A stretch of 64,000 nt of DNA from Simiduia litorea (GTDB taxonomy: Bacteria > Pseudomonadota > Gammaproteobacteria > Pseudomonadales > Cellvibrionaceae), in the NCBI RefSeq assembly GCF_042853465.1, contig NZ_AP031497.1, forward strand, positions 4,278,001 through 4,342,000, in the 5' to 3' direction. Positions 1 through 9,123 of this stretch are shown here, in pieces (position 1 is the stretch's first letter; each line of letters starts with the position of its first letter). The position numbers and the translations under genes are program-made. The notes under the pieces are model-generated. The model did no database searches. It was not told the DNA's origin and saw only the letters and a list, made by a program, of their open reading frames with translations.

Positions 1-294
1 TTGCACGCCAAGCTAACGGCACCTAAGCACGCTCAGTTTTGGCAACTAGGCCAGGGTGACAACGCCTTTATCGTTTACCGTATTAGCCATGCACCGGATC
101 AAGACTATATCGCAAAAGTTAAAAGCTCGCTGAACTGCGAAGGTCTTTGCGAACTACAGTACAACGCCAAGCGCAAAGGGCCAGAATTGAGATTTCCCAC
201 CCAGCAAGCGCACGAATTTATTGCAGATGACAACGCCATATCAATCATGGTGGAAAGAAATATCTATTATGAAACGCAAGACTTTAAGCAGTAA
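1..294 (+). CDS. Hypothetical protein, probably 5'-truncated by the window edge
   Basis: The open frame runs from the first base to a TAA at 292-294 and gives at least 97 residues. The first codon is TTG, but no upstream sequence is available, so the true start may lie outside the window. The protein is soluble-looking, mixed alpha/beta in composition, with no signal peptide, membrane segment or motif I recognise. It converges on the S10 peptidase gene, and a strong inverted repeat separates the two. Function unknown. Confidence 0.55.
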   Translation: MHAKLTAPKHAQFWQLGQGDNAFIVYRISHAPDQDYIAKVKSSLNCEGLCELQYNAKRKGPELRFPTQQAHEFIADDNAISIMVERNIYYETQDFKQ

Positions 295-300
295 TTTCGT

Positions 301-331
301 GCAGTCTGTGTGCGATTCGCGCGCAGACTGC
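301..331. terminator. Inverted repeat between convergent genes, possible bidirectional terminator
   Basis: Arms gcagtctg (301-308) and cagactgc (324-331) are perfectly complementary, and the GC-rich interior can extend the stem. It sits between two convergent stop codons, as expected for a transcription end. Neither side has a clear T-tract, so intrinsic termination is uncertain. Confidence 0.4.
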
Positions 332-348
332 ATCAGAGCCTCTATGAA

Positions 349-1836
349 TTATTGAATGAATGCAGCCAAATCTATTTTTAGTTTTTTCAGGTCATGTTTT
401 CGTATATACATCATGTGACCCGACTCATAGTAAGCCATCGTAACCTTATCCTGCAGTGAAGCTGGCAAACCCATGTGCGAGAAGTTGAACTCGGTGGCAA
501 AAAACGGCGTCGCTAGGTCATAGTAACCATTGGCAACAAACACCCGCATATCCGGATTGCGCAACATCGCATGCCTCAACTTTCTGCTCATATCGAACAT
601 GTCTTCAGCAAAGTCCTCATAATTCCAAGATTTCACACCACCACCGAGTATGTGGTAAGTCAGGTCACTTTCAAATTTTAAATCTGTACGCAAGTAATCC
701 ATAATGGCTGCGGTATAAGGGCCATGTATCGCCATGTAGGAAGGATCGCGATAGCCGGGCTGATCCAGCGCATCCAACTCTTCGGTAAGGAAACGGCTAT
801 CTAATCGACCAACCGTTTTGCCTTCTTCGCGCATTAAATTATGCACAAACTCGTTCAAACTAATGCGCATGTGTTGCTCGCGCACATACTGCTCAGACAA
901 GCCAGTAAATGCAGACAGTTTTTTAATGACGTGATCTTTTTGCGCTTGCGTTGCCCAATCACCCTGCATTAACACTTGTGCGTATTCGCCTAGGGCAAAT
1001 TCCCGCGCCAGCTGCACGGTTTTTACCAAATCCTTTTGTAGTTCACCGTTGAGCTTGTTGTGATACCAAGCAGTAGCCGTGTACGCAGGCAACAGCGTTA
1101 AGGGCGACATGACCTGAGTGGGATCGTTAGGGTCATTTTCGATGGCGTAATTTAGCACGTTGGAAATGAGCATGACGCCATTAAAATACACACCCATTTT
1201 TTCGCTCATGTGATGAGCTATACCTGCCGAGCGCAGCGTGCCGTAACTTTCACCAATCAAATATTTAGGCGAACTCCAGCGCTCATTGCGCGTCATATAA
1301 AGTCGAATAAATTCAGAAACGCTTTTGATATCTTCCCAGACACCGTGAAAATCTTCATCCTTACCTTCACCACCCACACGGGAGTAGCCGGTACCGACGG
1401 GATCAATAAACACTAAATCGGTTTTATCTAAAATGGAGTATTCGTTATCGATGACTTTATAAGGTGGCGGCGTTGGAAAGCCCTCTTCGCCAAACACCAC
1501 GCGCTTAGGGCCCAATGTACCCATATGCAGCCAGACTGAGGCTGAGCCTGGGCCACCGTTATACGCAAAGGTAATTGGGCGAGAACCCGGCTTCTCACCT
1601 TTTTTGACGTAAGCAGTGTAGTAAACCGATCCAATTTTTTCGTGCGCATCGTTGTAGACGAAGGAAATGCCCGCCGTGGCTTGGTAGCTAATCGTTTTAC
1701 CGGCGACAGTCACCTTATGCTCGGTGACCTTTTGCACCTCTTCGGGAAAGAGATCGACAGGTTCCTTTTTGTCATCCTCAGGCCACGCATTAAATGCTAG
1801 GCACATAAGCAATAGTGCAATTATTGTCTTAATCAT
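349..1836 (-). CDS. Exported S10-family serine carboxypeptidase
   Basis: About 495 residues. A short N-terminal signal peptide (MIKTIIALLLMCLAFNAWP) predicts export. The S10 signatures are all visible: NGGPGSAS (oxyanion region), GESYGTLR around residue 195-200 (catalytic Ser), GYYDLATPF (catalytic Asp region) and ESGHMMY near the C-terminus (catalytic His). The family removes C-terminal residues from peptides, so a role in periplasmic or extracellular peptide scavenging is likely; this is inference. The frame can open at a TTG at 1857, but the ATG at 1836 has AGAAAGGA about 8 bases upstream and starts directly with the signal peptide, so it is preferred. Downstream it converges on the partial gene at the window start. 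Confidence 0.88.
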   Translation of the reverse strand: MIKTIIALLLMCLAFNAWPEDDKKEPVDLFPEEVQKVTEHKVTVAGKTISYQATAGISFVYNDAHEKIGSVYYTAYVKKGEKPGSRPITFAYNGGPGSASVWLHMGTLGPKRVVFGEEGFPTPPPYKVIDNEYSILDKTDLVFIDPVGTGYSRVGGEGKDEDFHGVWEDIKSVSEFIRLYMTRNERWSSPKYLIGESYGTLRSAGIAHHMSEKMGVYFNGVMLISNVLNYAIENDPNDPTQVMSPLTLLPAYTATAWYHNKLNGELQKDLVKTVQLAREFALGEYAQVLMQGDWATQAQKDHVIKKLSAFTGLSEQYVREQHMRISLNEFVHNLMREEGKTVGRLDSRFLTEELDALDQPGYRDPSYMAIHGPYTAAIMDYLRTDLKFESDLTYHILGGGVKSWNYEDFAEDMFDMSRKLRHAMLRNPDMRVFVANGYYDLATPFFATEFNFSHMGLPASLQDKVTMAYYESGHMMYIRKHDLKKLKIDLAAFIQ

Positions 1837-2005
1837 GGATATATCCTTTCTGTGCAACGTAAATGTAAGCTCAAGGTAATTTGACGCAGGAAAAATAACG
1901 CTTCATTGTTAGACGAGTGTTAGCTGAGATGCTTCAATAAAGACCAACGCGCCTTGTCTGTCCTGACTATTCGACTGCCCAACAATTCATAAGTACCCTA
2001 AATAG

Positions 2006-2025
2006 AAAAGGGCGTCTAAGCGCCC
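2006..2025 (-). terminator. Rho-independent terminator of the M48 peptidase gene
   Basis: On the minus strand a GGGCG/CGCCC stem (2021-2025 with 2010-2014, plus a wobble pair) is followed by TTTTC, just after the peptidase stop codon. Confidence 0.55.
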
Positions 2026-2051
2026 CTCTCTGTACCATAACCGATGGTGCG

Positions 2052-4376
2052 CTAGAGCACGATGAGCCCACCATAAATGGTACCGCCCACTATCGCGCCC
2101 GCGACGAGTAGGCGAGCCAAGGACGGCATGAACCCGTGCGCAAGCTGAAATCGATTCCACAAATCCAATTTACGCTGCAGCACATTTTCTTGCCCTGGTA
2201 GCAATACCGGATAAGCTTCAGGCACCTTGCCTGCCTCGGGGAAGGGCGCAGCAACCTCGGTTTCTGCGGTAATAGCCGCCACCGCGCGCTCAGTCACAAT
2301 TAGCTCATTCAAAATCAGATCATTTAAATAACCCAACAACCCAGCAATGGTCGACATTTGTTCACTCGCGGCAGGACACCACTCGCCCCAATTACCCTTG
2401 GTTACATCCACCAATGTAAACGCTGGACATTGCGTTTTCCAATCTTCAATACCCAGTTTTTCATGTATGGCGCTAGATAACTCAACATGAATTAATGCCG
2501 CAGACACGTCGCGCATGACGGCTTGAACCTTAGTCGCCACGCGAATCATTCTGCGCTTTTCAAAATAACCAATTTGACCATCGGCCGTTATCACCAACCA
2601 TGTATTGGTAAGCAGTGCCTGCTCGTCTTGAACGACAGCTTCTAGGTGCTCAACGCAATGCAATGCTTTGAGCAATCCCAGAAGATAGTCGTGGCAATCA
2701 CTGGAAATAGCCTCTGCGGCTTGTAAATGCGCACGTCTACAGAGGGCATCATGAACTTTTAATTGACCATTGGCATCTTCTAGTTCCTGCGCCAATTGCT
2801 CCAGTGCCTCTGGGATATCGGCTTTTTTCAACTCTTCGCCACGATGGCGAATAACACCGCCCGAGGGCTTTAAATCACCACGTTGCAACGCTTTAAGCGT
2901 AGCCATTTCCGACGTTAAGCTGCGCACCTCACTCAACTGCGCCTTTAACTCGAGCGGGTAAAGCTTGGCTAAGGATTCTGTCGCCGTCGCCGCCAATTCG
3001 CCCGTAGCCAAAATATCCTGGACTGAGGCAAAGTTGCGCATGGGCGAGCGGCTCAGATAATTACCGCGATATTCAGGCTCAAGCGAGGTATGGGAAAAGC
3101 GCTTCATCACGGCGTCTTTCGCGGCTATAGCTTCCATTTCGTCGCGCTTATCTGGAGTGTAAAAACCTTCGCTAATTTGGGTTCGAATTGCCGCTGGGTT
3201 TTCGAACACAACCCACGCGGTGCGTTCATCAATGGCAGAGGCGACATATTGATATTTGGCGTTGTCCTCGCGATCCCGATTGGCTGGATGGGTTGCCCAC
3301 ATTTCCGGCGGCTTCGCCGTCGCCTCGCTAAATACGCGGTGTAATGCCTGCTCTTGGCCCTCAGGCAAACGTGGTGTGACACCATAGCCTTCGTCATCTA
3401 AAACTTTGCGCATGGCTTCCATAGCAACCCGCTGGGCGGTAAAAAGATCCGTTAAGCGCTTGCCAGAGCGGGCTTCATTTTCCGCCACTTGTAGTGCCGT
3501 TTGCCAACCGTGATCGGCAGCCTGCAATTTATATAACGCATTGATCAAGGCATCGCTACCGGTGACGGAAACAGCCACTAAATCAGCATTAAATTCCATC
3601 TCTCGGCTCAACGCGCGCTCGGCCATAATCACCAAGCCAAACAAACTATCTACCACCGCGCGAATCGACCAAATCACCAGTGATAACAACCACCCTATCC
3701 ACGCGATGCGCAGATCAATGCGCCCAATAAAACGCACGATACTATCGAGCCAATCGCGGGTGGCCACCATATGACCAATGATTTGTTGAGCAATATAAAC
3801 CCAGCGACCCACCATCATGGAGCGCTGGGCAAAATGGCCAAATTCATGTGCCAACACCGCCTTTAGCTCGCCAAAGGACAAAACGTTCACCAGCCCCATA
3901 CCGATGATCAGGTTTTTCTTTGAAGGAAATAACAGATTCAACAACGATAGATCGTAGAAAACGGCGGCATTTACCTCTGGTGTTAAAAACACCCGATGCG
4001 GCCTAGGCGCACCAATTTCATCGGCCAGGGTATGGATAAATCGGTACAGTTCGGGCTGGTTTTCAGCACTGACCTCCATACCCCGCGGATCGCCACTGCG
4101 GCGCACAGCGAACAACGACTTGGCCATGAACAATGTCAATATGCCGGCGCAGGGGGTAATAATAAGCTTAAATAGATCGAAGCCCTGATCACTTAACCCG
4201 ATAAAGCCCTTGTAAGTAATCAATCCAAAACAAACCATAAGCGCAATGTAAGCGCACATAAATACCATCAAACCAGCCATGGCCAACCATACTTGGCGCT
4301 TGTAGCTAGGTTTCGCTTTGGTGAGATTCTCTGGTACGCATTCTGGGCCGGCAGGGTACAGTAATGGTTCAGTCAT
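2052..4376 (-). CDS. Membrane-bound M48-family zinc metallopeptidase
   Basis: 774 residues. Two hydrophobic segments lie near residues 31-55 and 70-86, and more around 220-255. The zinc site HEFGH is at about 177-181, and the third ligand lies in EFNAD near 261-265, the usual M48 (Ste24/HtpX) layout with the active site on the cytoplasmic face. After about residue 290 there is a long soluble, partly helical region with no recognised domain, ending in a final hydrophobic helix (about 753-774). It is far longer than HtpX (about 290 residues), so it is a large M48 variant rather than HtpX. AAGGATG lies upstream of the ATG. Substrate unknown; membrane protein quality control is a reasonable guess. 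Confidence 0.85.
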   Translation of the reverse strand: MTEPLLYPAGPECVPENLTKAKPSYKRQVWLAMAGLMVFMCAYIALMVCFGLITYKGFIGLSDQGFDLFKLIITPCAGILTLFMAKSLFAVRRSGDPRGMEVSAENQPELYRFIHTLADEIGAPRPHRVFLTPEVNAAVFYDLSLLNLLFPSKKNLIIGMGLVNVLSFGELKAVLAHEFGHFAQRSMMVGRWVYIAQQIIGHMVATRDWLDSIVRFIGRIDLRIAWIGWLLSLVIWSIRAVVDSLFGLVIMAERALSREMEFNADLVAVSVTGSDALINALYKLQAADHGWQTALQVAENEARSGKRLTDLFTAQRVAMEAMRKVLDDEGYGVTPRLPEGQEQALHRVFSEATAKPPEMWATHPANRDREDNAKYQYVASAIDERTAWVVFENPAAIRTQISEGFYTPDKRDEMEAIAAKDAVMKRFSHTSLEPEYRGNYLSRSPMRNFASVQDILATGELAATATESLAKLYPLELKAQLSEVRSLTSEMATLKALQRGDLKPSGGVIRHRGEELKKADIPEALEQLAQELEDANGQLKVHDALCRRAHLQAAEAISSDCHDYLLGLLKALHCVEHLEAVVQDEQALLTNTWLVITADGQIGYFEKRRMIRVATKVQAVMRDVSAALIHVELSSAIHEKLGIEDWKTQCPAFTLVDVTKGNWGEWCPAASEQMSTIAGLLGYLNDLILNELIVTERAVAAITAETEVAAPFPEAGKVPEAYPVLLPGQENVLQRKLDLWNRFQLAHGFMPSLARLLVAGAIVGGTIYGGLIVL

Positions 4377-4528
4377 AGCGTCACATCCTTGTCAATTCCA
4401 ATCTTGGGTAGTTTTTAACGTGCTGTTAATTTAACGACATTTTATAAACTCGCGCCAGTCATCACTGTGCTGAGTGGTAAACGCAGTCTATGACAGGGCT
4501 ATCGACGCTAGACTCATTTTTAAGCCAC

Positions 4529-4552
4529 AAAAAAGGCGACCCTAAGGTCGCC
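4529..4552 (-). terminator. Rho-independent terminator of pckA
   Basis: On the minus strand a perfect GGCGACC/GGTCGCC stem with a 4-base loop is followed by TTTTTTG, about 40 bases after the pckA stop codon. Confidence 0.85.
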
Positions 4553-4590
4553 TCGTTTGTTGCACCATTTTTTGCTGGTTGCCCAGCCGA

Positions 4591-6144
4591 TTAAGCCTGA
4601 GGGCCGGCCGCTTCTACGTCGGCTGATACCTTGAACTTCGTGATATTTTTTGCAAACAAGCCTGCCAATTTCGCCGCTTGCTCGTCATAGGCTGCTTCGT
4701 TATTCCACGCCTTGCGCGGGTTTAAGTACTTGGCATCCACGCCGGCAATCGCCACTGGAATATCCAAATTAACCGCTGCCAAATGCTCGGTTTCAGCACC
4801 TTCGAGTGAGCCGTTCTGAATCGCTGCTACGACTGCGCGGGTAACAGGAATAGGGAAGCGCTTACCTGTGCCATTGGCACCGCCAGCACCGCCAGTCCAG
4901 CCGGTGTTGACCAGGTAAACTTTAGCGCCAAACTCTTCGATGCGCTGCATCAACAGTTCAGCGTATTCGCGTGCAGGGCGTGGCATGAACGGCGCGCCGA
5001 AACAGGTGGAGAAGGTTGGATTAATACCCGCTTCTGCACCTAGCTCGGTCGACCCTACACGGGCGGTGTAGCCAGATAAGAAGTGATAGGCTGCCGCTTC
5101 TTTTGACAAGATTGAAACAGGTGGTAAAACACCGGTCACATCACAAGTTAAGAAGATAACGTTTTTCGGCTCGCCGGCGCGGTTTTCTTCAACCCGCAAT
5201 TCAACGTGCTCGAGCGGGTAGGAGCAGCGACCATTCTCGCTCAAGCTGGTGTCACAGTAATCTGCCAAGCGCTCTTCTTCGCTCACCACCACGTTTTCCA
5301 CAATGGCACCAAAGCGGATGGCATCCCAGATCACAGGCTCATTTTTTTGCGACAGGTCGATCGTTTTCGCGTAGCAACCACCTTCCATATTGAACACGGC
5401 GCCCTTGGCCCATCCGTGCTCGTCATCGCCAATTAAGTAGCGCTCTGGATCGGCAGATAGGGTGGTTTTACCGGTGCCAGACAAACCAAAGAACAGGCAA
5501 GTATCGCCATCTCTACCAACGTTGGCAGAGCAGTGCATAGGCATAACGCCAGCCCCTGGCAGCAGAAAGTTCTGCACCGAGAACATTGATTTTTTCATTT
5601 CACCGGCATACTTCATACCCGCCAAAAGCACTTTGCGCTGGGCGAAGTTAATGCACACGATACCTTCTGAATTGGTGCCGTCGCGCGCTGGGTCGCACTC
5701 AAAATTGGCCGCGTGCAAAATAGTCCATTCAGCCTTGCCCTTCGGGTTATAGGCTTTGGTACGAATAAACATATTGTGGGCAAACAGGTTATGCCAGGCC
5801 GTTTCTGTAGTGACCTTAACGGGCAGATAATGATTTTCATCTTCGGCCACGTGCAAGCTAGAAACGAAGCGATCTTTATCCGCCAAATAGGCTTCAACGC
5901 GTGACCAGAGTGCATCAAATTTCGCTGCGTCGAACGGGCGATTTACGTTGCCCCAGTCTATCGACGCCTCGGTGCTGGGCTCTTTAACAATAAAGCGATC
6001 CGCAGGCGAGCGGCCGGTGCGGGCACCGGTTACGGCCAGTAGAGCACCTGTGTTGGTTAGGCGGCCTTCGCCGCGCTTCAGCGCTTCTTCAATAAGCTGC
6101 GCTGAGCTGAGATCCGCGTATACGGTCGCAGTAGCTTGGGTCAT
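4591..6144 (-). CDS. pckA: Phosphoenolpyruvate carboxykinase (ATP)
   Basis: 517 residues, normal for the ATP-dependent family (about 510-540). It converts oxaloacetate and ATP to phosphoenolpyruvate, CO2 and ADP, the entry step of gluconeogenesis. Visible signatures are the kinase-1a P-loop GLSGTGKTTLS (about 220-230), the metal-binding kinase-2 motif IGDDEHGW (about 238-245) and the substrate loop region ARTGRSPADR near residue 41-50. The ATG is preceded by GGACGAGAG. It lies downstream of hslO on the same strand, as in E. coli, but behind a 295-base gap with three hairpins and a possible promoter. It therefore probably has its own regulated transcript, which suits a gene that responds to carbon source. 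Confidence 0.97.
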   Translation of the reverse strand: MTQATATVYADLSSAQLIEEALKRGEGRLTNTGALLAVTGARTGRSPADRFIVKEPSTEASIDWGNVNRPFDAAKFDALWSRVEAYLADKDRFVSSLHVAEDENHYLPVKVTTETAWHNLFAHNMFIRTKAYNPKGKAEWTILHAANFECDPARDGTNSEGIVCINFAQRKVLLAGMKYAGEMKKSMFSVQNFLLPGAGVMPMHCSANVGRDGDTCLFFGLSGTGKTTLSADPERYLIGDDEHGWAKGAVFNMEGGCYAKTIDLSQKNEPVIWDAIRFGAIVENVVVSEEERLADYCDTSLSENGRCSYPLEHVELRVEENRAGEPKNVIFLTCDVTGVLPPVSILSKEAAAYHFLSGYTARVGSTELGAEAGINPTFSTCFGAPFMPRPAREYAELLMQRIEEFGAKVYLVNTGWTGGAGGANGTGKRFPIPVTRAVVAAIQNGSLEGAETEHLAAVNLDIPVAIAGVDAKYLNPRKAWNNEAAYDEQAAKLAGLFAKNITKFKVSADVEAAGPQA

Positions 6145-6252
6145 TTTCTCTCGTCCTGTCAGCGTGATTGCGTTAACTATTTATGGCCGCCCACTCCGTT
6201 TGCCGGTTAGGCCAACAATAGGCGTCCCACAGGTGCGGTCTGTAGCCGCTTT

Positions 6253-6334
6253 TCCTGAATATGGGGTGGTACCTATATTCAGGATAGCCTCAGGTCCGTG
6301 CCTGAGTTTTAGTGATGTTGGGCGAGCGCCCAAC
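6253..6334 (-). promoter_or_regulatory. Tandem hairpins in the pckA leader
   Basis: Three inverted repeats lie in a row between hslO and pckA: gttgggc/gcccaac with a 4-base loop (6317-6334), ctcagg/cctgag with a 6-base loop (6289-6306), and tcctgaatat/atattcagga around a 12-base spacer (6253-6284) that can add a few more pairs. None is followed by a T-tract on the minus strand, so they are not ordinary terminators. A candidate extended -10 (TGGCATAAT, 6369-6377) would start a leader of about 215 bases containing all three. I do not recognise a known riboswitch class. Regulatory function is inferred. Confidence 0.45.
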
Positions 6335-6368
6335 GTCTTTATGTCTTGCTGTATCTCTAAGGTCGCGC

Positions 6369-6377
6369 ATTATGCCA
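6369..6377 (-). promoter_or_regulatory. pckA: Possible extended -10 promoter of pckA
   Basis: Minus strand TGGCATAAT resembles an extended -10 (TGnTATAAT). No good -35 is found 17 bases upstream, as is common with extended -10 promoters. Confidence 0.3.
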
Positions 6378-6417
6378 GAGAACATTCACCGGAGCGATAG
6401 TGTTTGGATCAAGAATA

Positions 6418-6435
6418 ACCAAACGATAGTTTGGT
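6418..6435 (-). terminator. Possible weak terminator of hslO
   Basis: Just after the hslO stop, the minus strand reads ACCAAAC-TATC-GTTTGGT followed by TATTCTT: a 7-bp stem and an imperfect T-tract. Confidence 0.4.
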
Positions 6436-6439
6436 AAGA

Positions 6440-7351
6440 TCAATGCAAGGTTGGCTCTTGCCCTTCAAATAAACTATCAATTTGGCCCTGTTCAAAACGA
6501 TACTGCTGGTTACAGAACTGGCAATCAATGGTTATATGCCCTTGATCTGTAAGTATTTCTTCTAGCTCATCGCGCCCAAGCTGGGCCAGTGCATGCAAAC
6601 TCCTGCTCTCGGAACAGGTGCAATCGAACTGTAATTGCGCTGGATCGAACAGCCTAATGCTGAATTCATTGAATAGTAGATATAGCTTCTGTGAATGATC
6701 AAGATAAAGCAATTCATCAGGCTTTACAGTGCTTGCCAAGGTCACCACTGTTTGCCATTGATCAGCATTTTCCGCTTCATCGGCAACCAACTGCTTTGGC
6801 AATGCCTGGAGAAACAACCCACCCGCGCGCTTGCCATCGGCCATCAGCCACAGGCGGGTCGGCAATTGTTCGGATTGGGCAAAATAAGCCTCTAGGCAAC
6901 CGGCCAGCGTCGGCGCCTCTAAGGGCACTATGCCTTGGTAGCGCTCGCCTTTATCCGGATCGATCGTAATGGCCAGCACACCCTTACCCAAAATGCCCTG
7001 CAGGCTGGTGTCAGCACTGAGTTGATATTCACCCGTTTCAGGCGGACGAACGATGCCGCGCAGGCCTTTATGGTGATTGCATTCGGCCATGATCAAAGGC
7101 ACCGGCCCATCGCCCTGAGCCTGCAGCGTAATCACACCCTCAAACTTAAGGGTTGACGACAGCAGTGCGGCGGCGGCTAAGAATTCACCGAGTAAATTAT
7201 GCAAGGTTGCAGGGAGTGCGTTATTCGCCAACACCTGGGCGTAACTATCGGTAAGGGTAACCACCTCGCCACGGATATCGCTTTGCTCAAAGAGGAAGCG
7301 GGCGATAGAGTCATTGGCTTTGGATTCAGCGGTAACAGGTATCTCTGACAT
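6440..7351 (-). CDS. hslO: Hsp33 redox-regulated chaperone
   Basis: 303 residues, normal for Hsp33. This cytoplasmic holdase is switched on when oxidation releases zinc from four C-terminal cysteines. The redox switch is intact: CTC at 244-246 (CxC) and CQFC at 277-280 (CxxC). The N-terminal substrate-binding fold begins near residue 15 (IARFLFEQSDIRGEVV). It sits between hslR and pckA on the same strand, the order known from E. coli (yrfG-hslR-hslO-pckA). A gap of about 70 bases separates it from hslR, and a weak terminator-like stem follows its stop. Confidence 0.96.
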   Translation of the reverse strand: MSEIPVTAESKANDSIARFLFEQSDIRGEVVTLTDSYAQVLANNALPATLHNLLGEFLAAAALLSSTLKFEGVITLQAQGDGPVPLIMAECNHHKGLRGIVRPPETGEYQLSADTSLQGILGKGVLAITIDPDKGERYQGIVPLEAPTLAGCLEAYFAQSEQLPTRLWLMADGKRAGGLFLQALPKQLVADEAENADQWQTVVTLASTVKPDELLYLDHSQKLYLLFNEFSIRLFDPAQLQFDCTCSESRSLHALAQLGRDELEEILTDQGHITIDCQFCNQQYRFEQGQIDSLFEGQEPTLH

Positions 7352-7423
7352 GGGAAAAGACCACTAAGCGAAAAAGGCTATTTTAACCCCGTCAACTCAG
7401 TATAGGCACCCAATGAAGACTTA

Positions 7424-7816
7424 TTAGCCTTCATCCACAACTTTACGCACGAAACGGTGAATTTGCCGGCGTTGCTTCTTGTTTGGTCGACCCTCTGTGT
7501 GAATTTCTCCCGCGTTGGCCTTGCGCAAGGCGGCATCCTCGCTGCGCAACTTCAAGCTAGCCTCCGTCTCTTGGTACAAGAGCGCCGCCTCAGGCGCGCC
7601 TCGACGCTGATCCGATAGCGCGATCACCGCCACCTCTTGCTCGTCAAAACCACGTCGAATGGTCAGCATCATACCCACAGATATGTCTTTACTAACCTTG
7701 GGTCTGTCGCCATCGACCTTTACTTTGCCGCCCTCAACAGCAGCCTTGGCTAAGCTGCGGGTCTTAAAAAAACGCGCCGCCCACAGCCATTTGTCTAAGC
7801 GCAACTTATCCACCAC
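7424..7816 (-). CDS. hslR: Hsp15 heat-shock RNA-binding protein (S4 domain)
   Basis: 130 residues. The N-terminal S4 RNA-binding domain is clear (RLDKWLWAARFFKTRSLAK, about residues 5-23). The C-terminus is basic (PNKKQRRQIHRFVRK). Hsp15 binds free 50S subunits carrying a nascent chain and helps recycle stalled ribosomes. The start overlaps the end of yrfG by 11 bases, so the two are translationally coupled. Confidence 0.94.
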   Translation of the reverse strand: MVDKLRLDKWLWAARFFKTRSLAKAAVEGGKVKVDGDRPKVSKDISVGMMLTIRRGFDEQEVAVIALSDQRRGAPEAALLYQETEASLKLRSEDAALRKANAGEIHTEGRPNKKQRRQIHRFVRKVVDEG

Positions 7817-8495
7817 TTGCTCCCGCGGCGTTTAATCCCGTAAATAATTCATCGAAGTGGTCAATTGATGGATAGGCATCGATGCGTCTATGGGTTTGGC
7901 TGTCGGGTTGATGAATGCAGAGTAAGTGGCCAATACCGAAGGTTCTGGCAGAATCTAATATACGCACGGTGTCGTCGATAAAGAGCGCTTTTTGCGGCTT
8001 AAATTTTTCTTTTCTTACTAACTCGTACCAAAACGCTTGTGCCTCTTTCGGCTCCTTAAACTCATGACTTGAGATAATAATATCCAACCACTTATCTAGC
8101 GCCGTAACTTCTAATTTCAGCGATAAGCTCTGTGGGTGGGCATTGGTAATTAAAATGACCTTCTTCTTGGCAGCCTTTAACAACTGTAAAAACGCCGCCA
8201 CGTGTGGCCGCACTTGAATTTTATGTTTTATTTCATCTTTTAACGCACGCACGTCCAGCTTCAGCGTTTTTGACCAGTACTCCAAACAATACCAATTCAA
8301 CGTACCTTCCTGATCTTTAATACACGACATCAGATATTCACGCGCGTCAGCCTCCGACACATTGTGAATAGCGGCGTAGCGCAAGGGCAGGTGGGTCAAC
8401 CAAAAATAATTATCAAAGTGCAGATCGAGCAGGGTACCGTCCATATCCAATAAAACGGTATCGATGGCGTTCCAATCTAGGTTAACTGTGTGCAT
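7806..8495 (-). CDS. yrfG: HAD-family GMP/IMP nucleotidase YrfG
   Basis: 229 residues from the chosen start. HAD motif I is DMDGTLLD near residue 17-24, motif II is ILITNAH, and motif IV is ALFIDDTVRI; the family hydrolyses purine nucleotide monophosphates. The frame stays open to a TTG at 8543, but the ATG at 8495 gives the usual E. coli-like length (222 residues). It overlaps hslR by 11 bases and heads the yrfG-hslR-hslO set. The stretch immediately upstream is a decayed gene. Confidence 0.88.
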   Translation of the reverse strand: MHTVNLDWNAIDTVLLDMDGTLLDLHFDNYFWLTHLPLRYAAIHNVSEADAREYLMSCIKDQEGTLNWYCLEYWSKTLKLDVRALKDEIKHKIQVRPHVAAFLQLLKAAKKKVILITNAHPQSLSLKLEVTALDKWLDIIISSHEFKEPKEAQAFWYELVRKEKFKPQKALFIDDTVRILDSARTFGIGHLLCIHQPDSQTHRRIDAYPSIDHFDELFTGLNAAGASGG

Positions 8496-8623
8496 AAAAT
8501 CGCTTTTAATCTGCTGGCGAAAGATGAAATTAGGGTTTCGCAATATATCAGCTTACGGAGATTCAATCGAAATTTTTCAACTCGAACACCAATAAAACCT
8601 GAGCGAAACTCCTTAACCACGAC

Positions 8624-9123
8624 TCACCCTGGTAGACCTTGGTCGGTGTTTTTCTCCGCCGCTTTGGTCTTATAAACCGCCACATCTGCTTTTGAATGGC
8701 GCCACCTGTGGATGCATTAAAGCGACCAGGCATTGCCATACCTAGGCTGGCGCTGGCTCGATGACTGCACTCCCCTAGTTAATTTATGCTGCAGTAAAGG
8801 GGTCAGGAAAAATACCCCTAGTCTTGCCGCACTAGGAGTCGGCAATAAACTTGACGCCACCCATGTAACACTTTTTGGCAGCGGCTTAAAACTTCCAATA
8901 GCGAGCAAATAATCGGGTGTTTGCGGCTGGCATCACCACTGGATGCACCAATAGGAATTCATTCCCAGTACAGAAAACCTGCTGGGCTGTGACTTGCGCC
9001 GCTTCGGAAATGTTGCACAGTATTTCCTGCTACTGGTGGCGTATGTCATAGGTAATAAACGCGATGCCGGCGAAAACCACCGCTTGTACCATTGTAGTAA
9101 AAATGACACCCAGATATTTTTAC
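8624..9123 (-). pseudogene. Remnant of a membrane sensor-GGDEF diguanylate cyclase
   Basis: Fragments in several minus-strand frames read like one decayed gene. The upstream part (about 9120-8940) encodes a hydrophobic helix and linker (YLGVIFTTMVQAVVFAGIAF, then ITYDIRHQ, a TAG stop, QEILCNISEAAQVTAQQV), like the start of CHASE8-type sensor proteins. The downstream part encodes the end of a GGDEF domain: SLGMAMPG in one frame, then SKADVAVYKTKAAEKN in another, ending at a TGA at 8624-8626. The GGDEF core and most of the middle are missing or unreadable. At least one internal stop and one frameshift are present. The open stretch 8717-8908 lies inside this wreck and is probably not a gene. Assignment is by eye. 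Confidence 0.5.

Noticed and set aside
8717..8908. Open frame of 63 codons on the minus strand
   Set aside because: It lies within the decayed cyclase region and joins no family-like sequence of its own; treated as part of the pseudogene.
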